A DNA stretch of 15,729 nt from Enteropsectra breve (lineage: Eukaryota; Microsporidia), in NCBI GenBank assembly GCA_024243835.1, contig JALPMN010000573.1, positions 1 through 15,729 on the forward strand. The letters are read 5' to 3'. Of the stretch, positions 1 to 8,760 are shown in pieces. The position numbers were made by a program, and so were the translations under genes. Every line of letters starts with the position of its first letter. Position 1 is the stretch's first letter. The notes below the pieces were generated by a model. That model was not told the DNA's origin. It searched no databases and saw nothing but the letters and a program-made list of their open reading frames with translations.

Positions 1-160
1 TTCATTTGCTTAAGACGTTTAGTCTGTCTCTTCGCCCAGCCCACAAAAAGCCGAGCCCTGAAAATTTTGTGGGACAGCCATGCACAAGTCTTTCGGCGGA
101 GATGATCGCAGCACAGTGACTAAAGCATGCCAGAGACAGATACCAGCATGCAAAAAAGTA
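1..160. other. GC-richer edge block, possible gene remnant
   Basis: The first 160 bases are clearly richer in G and C than the AT-rich tract that follows, as expected of a gene end or coding relic. The minus strand has one frame that stays open from a stop near position 128 to the window edge (about 40 codons), without a convincing ATG. The plus strand has a 27-codon ATG reading from position 80. Neither is recognisable. The sequence left of the window would be needed to decide. Confidence 0.25.
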
Positions 161-1644
161 TAATCGGTAACATGCCAATGATTTTAAGATATCGAAAGAT
201 TAGAGAGTTTCATAATATTCGTTTAAACAATACCGTCACAAAAATGGCTTTTCTGAAAAAATATGGCACTGGAAAGATCAGATTTAAAGCATAAAAATAA
301 AAATTGAAACAGCGCAACAGAGCATCACAAGACTAGAAATCTTAAATTATGCTCTTACAAGAACATGCCCTGGATAGTATTATGCTTACATCATTATATC
401 GTGCTATAAACTACACACTACCTTTTTCCCGCCGAAAAGCTTAAATAACCCTAGAAATAGACATTCACTCTATATAAAAGAATATGCATATGATAAGTAT
501 CTTTATACTTTCATAGATACTAAATATACTCACTCGCGCGTCTCAGGTCACAATATATACTTGTATACACCAATCTACCCTACCTTTCCCGCCTTTTTCC
601 CTGCTAAAATTACTATACATAAATATTTAATTGTTGTATCATTTCTGTTTCTTCGCCATCAGGCATTGGGGTTCATTATCAATTTACTAAATATGTTAAT
701 TAAATTGATACAAGAATGCCGACACAGTATAACGGCTTTTCTGCTTAATACAGTGTTCCAAGCTAAACCGAGCCTATACTAAACTCAATTTTTTGCCATT
801 CTGGGCGTGACAATAACCCTTTAATTTAGCTGAAAATCCTTCATGCATTATAAACAGCTTTTCTGTGAGCCCATTACCCGCGGACTGTATAATTATGCTC
901 TTCATTTTATGTATGGCTTGTCGCGATAAATTTTTAATGCAAGACAGGGATAAAATTTTTAAACAGCATTATTGCCCATGAAAGTTCTAACAAACCCACA
1001 GTAAACTGGAATCCCGGCAACTCCGCCATACTTAAGATCCTTGACTATGCAACCACACTTTAAAGTGCCTACCATGAGCTTATAGTATCTTATTCCGTTG
1101 AAATTGATAAAAATTTCAAATGCTTCTGGAATTCGTTGCTTGACAAAAACCATTGCTCTAAAACAGGGACAATTATATATTTTAAGTAAATGCTTGCGTG
1201 CAATGCGAAGCATCACGACATTACTTTTGACTTCACACTGCTTACAATATACTTGGACAAAAGACCTTTCAGTGAAAGAAAAATTCTTCAGAACTTACTT
1301 ATTGCAAAATGAACGCTGCACGACAAGAATGTGCATAGACAATCTAAATGAGTATAGTTGCAATCAGCTCTTGAAAACAACCTTTACATCAGAAGACCTA
1401 TTTATGAGGCGTTTCTCAGCTTTGTAAATACATAGTAATACAGGTGCATTCTATTTGTAGGCTTTATAAATATCACAGTAACGATATTACAGGATTTTTC
1501 GTGCCAAAAGCGCACAATACAGTATACGCTCAGGAAAGTAGCGTTAAGCATGATTTCGTTTAAGAGGAGAATAATTAAAATTTTAGTATGCGCGAAATTG
1601 CATAAGCCGCATGCTGACGATAAATATGAACTATAGCACGATCT
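161..1644. other. Long AT-rich tract without a supported gene
   Basis: No reading here is convincing. Two overlapping opposite ATG readings exist: a 74-codon one on plus (1203-1427) and an 84-codon one on minus (1213-959). Neither resembles a family I know and neither has a C-run or AAATTT box at its start. Two short pyrimidine-rich runs containing CCCGCC lie at about 419-433 and 580-607. They resemble the C-rich start signals seen in front of intact genes to the right, but no open frame follows them. The tract is probably decayed intergenic DNA. Confidence 0.4.
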
Positions 1645-2142
1645 TTATGGCATTTCCCCTATCCTGGATCTGGAAAAAGCATCATTCAGAATTGAAACAC
1701 AGATTTCGTTAAGTCCATGTGCTGTATACTCAAGAATTACCAGAAAGCAGTTAGTGATGACACCATGTGGTTTTGTTAAGATAGCCGATTGACTTCTTGT
1801 GCAAAAAGCCTATACACATACGGCAATAGATTTCATCAATATTTTTATGCAAACACTCGGCTGATAGCTCATTTACAGTAGTTAGTAACATACAAAAGGA
1901 AAATTTCTGGTTGACAAGTTACTTGGAACAGAGTCATCATATAATGCTAAATCCAAATCAAAGGATTTTACAAAAATATCAATACTTTCGACTGAGTTGT
2001 TCCCTAAGATGCTGCTGTTGCATGTTAAATAATTTAATGCTTCTTGGTTGCTTGTTGGTTCGTTATCAGCGTCGTTTATGATGGAACGTTGTAGTCCAGA
2101 ACCTGGCTTCCTTCCTAAAGCAATCAGTATTAACTTATCCAA
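1645..2142 (-). pseudogene. Frameshifted relic of an unknown, possibly secreted protein
   Basis: Three overlapping open readings follow each other on the minus strand: 2142 to 1882 (86 codons, no ATG), 1891 to 1751 (46 codons from ATG) and about 1809 to 1645. They would make one protein of roughly 165 residues if two frameshifts are allowed. The start of the first reading is hydrophobic (LILIAL) followed by GRKPGSGL, and could be the end of a signal peptide whose ATG has been lost to another frameshift. The same start, LILIVL-RRKTGSGL, is read in the inverted copy at 5890-6082, but the rest of the protein is not shared. No family is recognised. It could instead be chance open frames downstream of a repeat. 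Confidence 0.4.
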
Positions 2143-2279
2143 TCAAAATAAATAACGTGTTTAATAGCAAACATCGTTTCACCACAAATATAAAAGCCAA
2201 AATTTAATTAAATAACATTCATGAGTAAACGGTCTTCATCTTATTCACCTTCTTCCTCTTATCCTGATGGACAGGATTA
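2088..2279 (-). repeat. Inverted-repeat module, copy 1
   Basis: Read on the minus strand, this segment aligns over its whole length with 5890-6082 on plus, at roughly four bases in five by eye. Shared landmarks in order are a broken palindrome (TTATCCTG at 2259-2266 and CAGGATTA at 2272-2279), GTTTACTCATGAATG, TTTGTGGTGAAACGAT, GTTAATACTGATTG and CAGGTTCTGG. The copies face away from each other across 3.6 kb. A terminal repeat, a solo LTR, or the 5' region of a gene family would all fit. Confidence 0.85.
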
Positions 2280-2404
2280 CAAACGTTGAGCAAGCTTGGG
2301 ATAAAATTTTTATAAAGTTTTAACGGTATCTTTTACTGACTACAACAATCGCCATTTAGAAATTTATTTTCGTTACCAAAAATACGTTTAAATCTGCACA
2401 AAAT

Positions 2405-4124
2405 TTAATAGGTATTTTTGTCTACATCGACATTGCTACTTGTAGCTCCGGTATCTACAGGCGCATATACTAACTCATTATTCACTAAAAAGGAATTTTG
2501 GGGCGACTATCATCAATCTTCGTGCTGACAATCATTAGATTCTTCTTTTTCCAATGGCTTGATATTTCATTTTTTGTGCTTTCCAGCAATGTTGAACAAT
2601 TGCTCTTGTGATGGGACTCTCGACAATTAAAGCATTTGGGTTTCTTGTGGGCTTCTATTTTCTATTGATATTTTCACTCTTTCATCTTCTGGAGGGCACT
2701 TGCGTGGCTTTTCCGTTGCTATGCTTCGTTTCCTAAACATCTAAAATTTGATCCCAGTCTTTTTGCAATAGTGAATCTGAGTGTCAGTATCTACATCCCT
2801 GAAGCTTATTCCTTCTATCTGATTTTAATTACCTAGTGATATCTCCAAGCAATCGTTTGTTTTAATTTTAATTTCGCATTTAAATCAAGTCTGTCAGCTA
2901 ATCCGCGTTCCAAAGCTCATACTCTTAGTCCATTGTTTAAAAAAATTTTAATTTTGCGTGATAGCCTCTCCGATGCTTTTCTACGAACATTTCTTGATAT
3001 TCACGCTTAATGTTTCCCAATTGTTAAAAAACTTAGTTCTTGCCCTATTAATCTGAGAGTGCTTCCCCTTCAAGCTTTGTTTAGTTTCATTCAAATCATA
3101 TATGTTAAGTTCATCCTTTGGACATCTTTTTTTATGCTTCTGCTGTTTAGATCATCCTCTATATCTTTAGACGTTCTATCAAATATGTTTCTCGTTGTCG
3201 GCTAGTGTAAACTAATCAAATACTTTACCTTACAAAATTCGAGTTTTAATTTAGTAAAAATTGGAACTACCGCAGTTAACTAAGGTTTTATGCCGCTACA
3301 TGAGAGAAAGCTCTCAAGCAATAGACGATATTATTGTTGTCGTCTTATCGACACCTTTTATTGATCTATTGGTATCCGATTGTTTATCGTTGCTCATCTG
3401 AATAATTACAGTGTTCTGCGGCCCCCATTGCGTACAGACATGGTGCCGCCGACCCGTCCCTAAAACAACAAGTAAATCGTTTATTATTTATGAACATGGG
3501 TGTTTAATAAAATAAATAATTTTGGATTATGAAGCATCCCGATGCTTTATCATCCGACAATTACCGCTAAAACTTTTACAAATTCTTAACGTGCGACACG
3601 CTTCTTTCAACCCAGTCGTGCCATTTACTCTCGACTATGATAGCTCTTAGATTTTATAGACCCATTGTAGTAGTGATTCCTGCGGCACAGCTAACAACAT
3701 CTTATGGTTTCTCTTGAAGGATTCCTATTCTGGTCGTTTAAATTTTCCTCTTAAAATGTAAATAAATGTCTTGCAGGATTCTTATTTCTTCATCGATTAA
3801 CGCTCGAAACCACATTGGAGCCTTTTCTTCTAATGAAATTTAATGGTCTTGGACAATTTCTCCTCGGACCATGTGAAGGCATAGAGTTCGACTTGTTCAG
3901 TGCATGTCCTTGTTTCTTTGCCTTCTTTGCTACTGAATCTCTTTTAACTGGCTGAACTTATTGACAATTTTAGTGGCAACAATCAGCATATCTTCTTTTA
4001 CTTTATTCCCGTATTCTGACTGTTTCTAGACGGCTCCTTTGACCCGCTTGGCAGGTCCGCCAGCTCCCCGCGTAATGTAGTTAAGTGTATCGACCGGATC
4101 CGCTTGGTAAATAGAAACTTTAAT
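2405..4124 (-). mobile_element. Decayed Ty3/gypsy-like gag and protease
   Basis: The minus strand reads as a broken Gag polyprotein followed by a retroviral-type aspartic protease. Gag readings include a segment with QADPVDTLNYITRGAG (4109 downwards, open to 4026), a segment with YAFTWSEEKLSKTI (3886-3830), and a segment with APMWFRAL...YLHFKRK (3836-3738), which has the W-F-x-x-L and terminal HF pattern of Gag capsid domains. A zinc knuckle, CFNCRESHHKSNC (C-x2-C-x3-H-x4-C), lies at 2634-2596. After one frameshift, LVYAPVDTGATSS (2473-2435) carries the DTGA protease signature. Several stops and frameshifts break it, and reverse transcriptase should follow to the left but is not readable. The order Gag, knuckle, protease is as in Ty3/gypsy elements; the family call is inferred. 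Confidence 0.75.
3532..3547. repeat. Short palindrome inside the gag relic
   Basis: AAGCATC and GATGCTT form 7-bp arms separated by CC. This is a simple dyad with no known role, and may be chance. Confidence 0.35.
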
Positions 4125-4159
4125 TTAATTTTGCATACTAAACTTTAGATACTTGAAAA

Positions 4160-4188
4160 TTCTAGAATACTCTACCAATATTCTAGAA
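4160..4188. promoter_or_regulatory. Heat-shock-element-like dyad upstream of gag
   Basis: TTCTAGAATA (4160-4169) and TATTCTAGAA (4179-4188) are perfect 10-bp inverted arms around a 9-bp spacer. Each contains TTC-nn-GAA, the alternating unit bound by heat-shock factors. It sits about 40 bp upstream, on the minus strand, of the first readable gag segment and between it and an older gene relic. It could be a promoter element of the retroelement or simply a hairpin; function is inferred. Confidence 0.4.
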
Positions 4189-4282
4189 ATTATTATTTCC
4201 CGATAGCCAGGTGCTTCGAATCGTTTTTCAGGACACTTAAGTTCAGCCTTGTCACCGGTGCCGTAGTAGTCTCTTGTTACCT

Positions 4283-5102
4283 TTATGACCTTGTAGCAGC
4301 ATCAAAATGTCTTTGCTCACGTACAAAATATACGAGTATTTGCTCAGCAGTGAGATGATGAAGGGCTTTTGTAAGGTCTTTGAAACTGGGCAGAGGCAAT
4401 CTCTTGGTACGCCTTAAAACACGAGCTATCAAAGCAGGGAGTCCGAACTTGAAAGAGCTGTGATAGCCACAAAGCGTAATACAAGCTCTAAGTAAGCGGC
4501 TAGAGCGATTTCTGGCAAGTTCAGGGCAACTCCAAGCTCGATTGCGCTGCATAACTGAAGCAATGACGCATCAAGTAATGAATAACCTCCGCCTTGTCTG
4601 CATACAAAAAGTTATGTGGCTGATGTAGTTTGATCATCGCATACAAACTGCCTCTAAACTTCACGCGAAAAGCACATGTGGCAGACGATGGGTTTCTGAA
4701 TGCCTTTCGCACTTTATCGAGTACTTTAGATGCATGCTCAGCTGATGTTTTGTTCCCGCCGAGTCTGCATCCGTATGCATTAAGCATCAGTGCTGCTGTT
4801 GTGTACAGCGCTTCGGCTCCGCTCTTATACTATGCTGGGATAATCTCCTCCAGCCCAGAGTAAATATTCACCTTCTCAGCTTGTAGTCCACACACATTAT
4901 GCAACGAACAACTGTTGTAGTCGCTCATCGTACTGCTGAGAAGATTCATGAAATTGGGCGACAGGCCAAGAGCATCGAAAAGGGCGGGCCGCCAACTGCA
5001 AAAACATTCCTATTGCACGGCCTATGGTTTCCGGACCAATATGCCTGTACTTGGCTTTAGCTGCAGAGCTACATCAATCAACAAGCGAATTTCGTCAAGT
5101 TC
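4283..5102 (-). pseudogene. Frameshifted relic of an unrecognised gene
   Basis: This block is richer in G and C than its surroundings. On the minus strand it reads with few interruptions: a frame from 5102 (LDEIRLLIDVALQLKPS) with three stops down to about 4810, then 88 codons open at 4787-4521, then after a frameshift 89 codons open at 4552-4283. The two last frames overlap by 32 bases. The inferred product is mostly helical, with basic stretches such as KVLDKVRKAFRN and RVLRRTKR, and no motif I can assign. The plus strand is also partly open (4630-4863 and 4948-5223), but its product is serine-rich and looks like an antisense reading. It lies directly upstream of the gag relic in the same orientation and may be host-derived. 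Confidence 0.45.
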
Positions 5103-5223
5103 TTGGGGCTTAGAGTATCGCCTAAATGATCTAAATCGATTCTACAATGCAGGCTATATTATCTCGGTTATGATTATTTACTCTCACCTGCATGTTCGGC
5201 ATTGTCACAAAGTGCTAAGGTAG

Positions 5224-5481
5224 TGGCAGAACAACATAAGAAGTTACTTTAGAATAAAACTTCTAAAATCTTACTCTGAACTTTTATTCCTAAAGAAATG
5301 TCTTAACGTAGCCTCGTTTATGCATGCGGCCATACAGATAAATCTAGTGAAAGCGGATAATTTAATTACTGCTCCGTTGCTTCCTTGCGTTGTCCGTACC
5401 CATCACGAGCATGAAATTTTTTATGGTAAAATTTTTATTTTCGATCAGACTAAATCGAGAGGGCGCAAAAACTGTGAATAG
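5224..5481 (+). pseudogene. Open reading with weak ISXO2/Merlin-like start of core
   Basis: The plus strand is open for 85 codons here while the minus strand has several stops. The inner ATG is at 5320 and gives a 53-residue reading. Near its end, GKIFIFDQTKSRGRK resembles the first-aspartate region of ISXO2/Merlin transposases (a K-I-x-x-D-E-x-K-F-G-K-R-K pattern), but with Q in place of E. The rest of the core does not follow to the right. The match is short and may be chance. Confidence 0.25.
5247..5295. repeat. Imperfect hairpin
   Basis: CTTTAGAATAAAA (5247-5259) pairs with TTTTATTCCTAAAG (5282-5295) over 13 bp with one bulged C and a 22-base loop. It lies just right of the GC-richer relic. 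It could be an old terminal inverted repeat or a 3'-end structure. Confidence 0.4.
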
Positions 5482-5889
5482 CCATGAACACGACTTGTCT
5501 AAATGTTTAAAGAAGACTAAAACAAAAGTGATTGCAACCACATAAATTCGATGGTCTAGGATCTTTTTGAAACTATTTTCCTAATTGAAAGCAATCATCT
5601 GCTGAGTGGCCCTTTTAATTCATTATTTGCGTATCTCTTCTCATGACCTTAGAGCGCGCCTCTTTCTAAAATGCCGTTAGGGCCTTGAGTTCTCTGCAAA
5701 ATCTGGCTCAGCACGCATATATTAGTAATTCAATATCAATAGTGTGCCTTTGAATGCCATCCATTCATGTGCCTCATTCTCCGACAAGAATTAGAATATG
5801 TATCGCGCTTTTTTCATATCTGCCCAGTTGCTCTTGTGTAAGTGTTAATCTTAAAACCTTCACAGATCTACTTCTCGCGTACCCTTGCA
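5482..5889. other. Spacer with no readable gene
   Basis: I see no open reading worth reporting and no repeat between the transposase-like reading and the second inverted-repeat copy. Confidence 0.4.
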
Positions 5890-6082
5890 TTATCCTGATC
5901 ATCAGGATAATATGAAGAAGATTAATAAGATGAAGTCCGTTTACTCATGAATGACATTTAATTAATATTTAGCTTATAAATTTGTGGTGAAACGATTTTG
6001 AATATTAGCTACATCATTGATATTGTTAAGATTTGTTAATACTGATTGTCTTAAGAAGGAAGACAGGTTCTGGGTTACACCT
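5890..6082 (+). repeat. Inverted-repeat module, copy 2
   Basis: This is the plus-strand counterpart of 2088-2279. It begins with a perfect palindrome: TTATCCTGA (5890-5898), three central bases, TCAGGATAA (5902-5910). Both copies then read a short basic peptide (MKKINKMKSVYS here; RKKVNKMKTVYS in copy 1) ending at the same stop, then a TATA-like stretch (TTATAAATTTG here), then LILIVLRRKTGSGL. Similarity ends within a few bases of 6082. Confidence 0.85.
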
Positions 6083-6115
6083 TGAATCATCATATGGGAC
6101 TTATAGTGTTTGCAG

Positions 6116-6135
6116 GGTAGTAGAGTAGTTATGGG
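6116..6135 (+). repeat. 20-bp block repeated in inverted form at 7092-7111
   Basis: GGTAGTAGAGTAGTTATGGG here matches 19 of 20 bases of the minus strand at 7111-7092. In one frame both read G-(S/N)-R-V-V-M-G. Weaker similarity may continue for about 50 bases downstream of each. Confidence 0.6.
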
Positions 6136-6337
6136 GGACAGATGTACGGGTTAAAGTTTTAGGGCTAAATTACAAAAATCAAGTGAATTAATAGCTGCGA
6201 GGATAGGAATTCTTTTGCTCTTGTTATAAAGTTGAATTTTCCTGCTGAAGATTGTAGTGAAAAATTATGCTGGCATTCAAATAACTTATTTTTCGCGGAA
6301 CGGTGCATTAAACGCGTATTTTTAGGCACTACAGATT

Positions 6338-6615
6338 TTAACAACATTCAAAAACGCCAATCATGTTCGTATGTATTTGCCTGAGGTATGAGTCAACAAA
6401 GTGTTGCTTACGATTTATCCTTAAATGTCATAAGCTTTTCTCCTCATATTGCAATAACTCTTCCAGTAGTCAGTTCTCACAGTGGCACGTGAAGCAATAT
6501 TTCGTGCAAAAAAGGCATCAAAAAACGCGCATTTCTTCTGGTCGTGAGCTGCAATTTTTCTTTCTGTTGCACTTTCAACAGATTCTACAACCGAATAACT
6601 TTGTCCGCTGAGCAC
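6338..6615 (-). mobile_element. ISXO2/Merlin-type transposase fragment
   Basis: The minus strand is open from 6615 to 6421 without an ATG. It reads FFDAFFARNIASRATVRTDY followed by WKSY, which matches the second-aspartate region of ISXO2/Merlin DDE transposases (I-x-x-x-x-x-I-x-TD-x-W-x-x-Y); the TD codons are at 6474-6469. After a frameshift, QHFVDSYLRQIHTNMIG (within 6410-6338) fits the FVD...HTN-x-I block that normally follows. The first catalytic aspartate and the N-terminal part are missing or unreadable. Such elements are common in microsporidian genomes. The family call rests on two short blocks in the right order. Confidence 0.55.
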
Positions 6616-6803
6616 TCTGCACGATCATACATTCTAGTAAAAAGATGTGTTTCGTGGATCTATATAACACGCACACCCTATTCGATTTGCTCGCTATTTT
6701 CATAAATTGCATATTATATAGATAAGATGCAACCAAACTTTAATTCGTAACGCCGAAATGTGATAGTTTGTGCTCTAGACTCTCACAATAAAAATAAATT
6801 GCC

Positions 6804-7008
6804 TTAGCACTGATGACATAGGCATCTTAGAGTCGTAAAAGATGGTATTGGCAAATAAGCTTTTACTCCTTCGGTAGATGCGCCTATTGCATCGTCATCT
6901 GGCATCGATAGAGTGCATACGTTTTCCCTTTTTAATTTTCATAAGCCCATTAGCCTTCGGTACAGCAAGTAGGACGATCAAAATTAATAAGGCCAAGTTC
7001 TGCTGCAT
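6804..7008 (-). pseudogene. Relic of a small secreted protein with clear signal peptide
   Basis: From an ATG at 7008 the minus strand reads a 37-residue peptide ending at 6895. Its start, MQQNLALLILIVLLAVPKAN, is a textbook signal peptide: short polar n-region, a run of L/I/V residues, then a small-residue cleavage site around KANG. The mature part is basic (LMKIKKGKRMHSIDAR). One frameshift near 6900 would let it continue as MPDDDAIGASTEGVKAY to a stop at 6804. A different frame through the same DNA (SEYAAELGLI) is also open for a short way and might be a transposon relic, so the coding frame is not certain. I see no C-run in front of the ATG. Confidence 0.45.
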
Positions 7009-8523
7009 ATTCTGATGCAGCTTTTTATTATAAATCTGTCTTTATGGTTCTACTCGACGCCCCAAAAACATTTAGCGCTGAATCTTTATATCCCATAACT
7101 ACTCTATTACCGCCTTTAGTCTTTTCTTTCTTTAATAATGTTGCTGTATTGCCTTAATTACGTCCCTCCATACAGGGAGATGCATCCTTTGGCCTTGTAT
7201 TAACATCTTCAACCACGAAATTTTGCATCCTTTCACTCAATATTTTCCATGCCGATCTGAAATAATCTTTTTTGCGCAGTCTTCTGCTTTGTTGTGTGCG
7301 ACATACATTTCTATTCTTTACTTTTAGCCCCTGGGCTCCAAGTCTTAATTGTTACTCGCTCACTAATTGTCATGTTAGCCATGTGATTAACTAAAATCAT
7401 TAGCATTAATTTAAATATACCTTTTAACACAAAACATAACAGTGGTCGAATGCGGCGACTTTCCCTATACACGCATTTAGAATTCGTTTCTTAGCTTTGA
7501 AAGCATGGGGTTCTAACGGCAAAACTGCTTGCAATATCATGGCATCTGAGGCATAGGGCCATTCAGAAAGATCTTGAAACTATTCATTTCAATCGACAAA
7601 GTTGTGCGCATTGAAAGAGTAAAGTATAGAAAAACTTTTACAATACAATATCAGGATTTGTGGCCTTTTGTTAAACCTGTAGAGCTTCCAATTTGAATTA
7701 TTTAATTGAACTGTTTTGACACGCGAATTCGAAATGTATGGACCTACGGAGAGGCCCTGAGGCTGCAACAGATGTCGCAGGTTGCTTCTCGATCACTGAG
7801 AATTTTTAAAACACTCAAACTTCCATTGGTAAAATTTATATAGAAACTTAATGCGAAAGGATAGGCATCGGTTTCTGGCAAAAGAGTTTAAATAACTGAA
7901 CTCTGCATATCTAATATTTTTCTAGACATAAATGAGCCTTTTCATGCTTGTAGTGTTTATTTAAAGTAGTTTTCCTATAATTTGCTCATATGAGAGTTTT
8001 ATTAGCCGTACAATAAACTTCCTTATTGGGTCAAAGAAGACTTTATGTTCATGCGATCATTTTATAAGCTGCATTGGCGAATTTCTCAGTTCAATTTTTA
8101 TACCTTGGCTTTCAGGTATAAATCTTACATATACGTGCTTGCTTTCTATGCATGATTGAGATTTGGAATTAGATTTTCTTCCGAATCTGCTTGGATGCCA
8201 AGTTGTAGAAAGCTAAAAATGAGGGTATTTGTTTATTTTTCTTCAAATACGACATATTTCACTTACTATTTTATCGTACATATTAATTACTGCGCAACTG
8301 CATTTAGGGCAGTTTACTGATGTTTTGCTGAAGTCTTTATGAATAATCATTATACTTCTTTCTTATCATTATTTATGGCCAGACTATGTTTCTTGGTTTA
8401 AGCACTTACGAATCGTTTCAATTGAGGTTGATTTTTAATAAAAATTTACTATTTGCCTTGTTAATACGAGCCACTTCGTATTGTATCAACTCTGGCAATA
8501 AGCTCTTCTAAGATCGAAATGTC
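7009..8523. other. Decayed tract with minus-strand coding scraps
   Basis: No intact gene is visible. On the minus strand one frame is open at 7348-7154 (64 codons) and continues, after one stop, at 7153-7028; it contains GGNRVVMGYKDSALNVFG, where GYKDSA faintly recalls the first-aspartate region of copia-type RNase H. Another minus reading at 7577-7424 (50 codons, YASDAMILQAVLPLEPHAF) is unrecognised. Near 8350-8280 the minus strand reads CPKC...EIC, too little to call a zinc ribbon. All are low-confidence relics. Confidence 0.3.
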
Positions 8524-8760
8524 TCATGATGTAGTGAGCTCGTGGGAAGGACAATCAATGCTAGTACGATAACAGTTGTTGAGAGTGTTTTGATGCATTT
8601 GGAAAATACTGTGCTCTAAAATTTTGGACAACACTGCAAAACTCTTCCAATAGTCTGATTAATACGTTCTCTAAGCCCATTGTCCAGAGAATTATAAGTC
8701 GTTTTGAATGACTGTTTAGTGTAGCAGTACTCCTTCAAGGCACAACTAGAGCTAAAAGAA
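8524..8760 (-). mobile_element. Ty3/gypsy-like integrase core fragment
   Basis: On the minus strand TTYNSLDNGLRERINQTIG (8699-8643) matches the end of retroelement integrase cores, where the third catalytic residue lies in the pattern Y-H-P-x-x-N-G-x-x-E-R-x-N; here NGLRERINQT keeps N, G, E, R and N. After a frameshift, NCYRTSIDCPSHELT (8577-8533) fits the following Y-N-x-x-x-H-x-x-x-x-x-P-x-E-L stretch. The upstream D and zinc-binding parts are not readable in 8761-9300, and reverse transcriptase would fall where the intact 266-aa gene now lies. The fragment has the same orientation as the gag relic 4.4 kb to the left, but a link between them is unproven. Confidence 0.6.

Noticed and set aside
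561..782. 73-codon plus-strand reading, hydrophobic
   Set aside because: It begins at TTG, has no ATG until late, lies in AT-rich DNA and has no recognisable motif.
959..1427. Two overlapping opposite readings (minus 84 and plus 74 codons from ATG)
   Set aside because: They overlap at their 5' ends, match nothing I know, and lack the start signals seen at intact genes.
4630..5223. Plus-strand readings opposite the GC-richer relic
   Set aside because: Their composition (serine-rich, few acidic residues) looks like an antisense product; the minus strand gives a more protein-like sequence.
6363..6611. 82-codon plus-strand reading
   Set aside because: It lies opposite the transposase-like minus reading and has a shadow-like composition (F, Q and S runs).
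8280..8350. CPKC...EIC on minus as a zinc ribbon
   Set aside because: Only three or four cysteines in a short reading that soon hits a stop; too little for a domain call.
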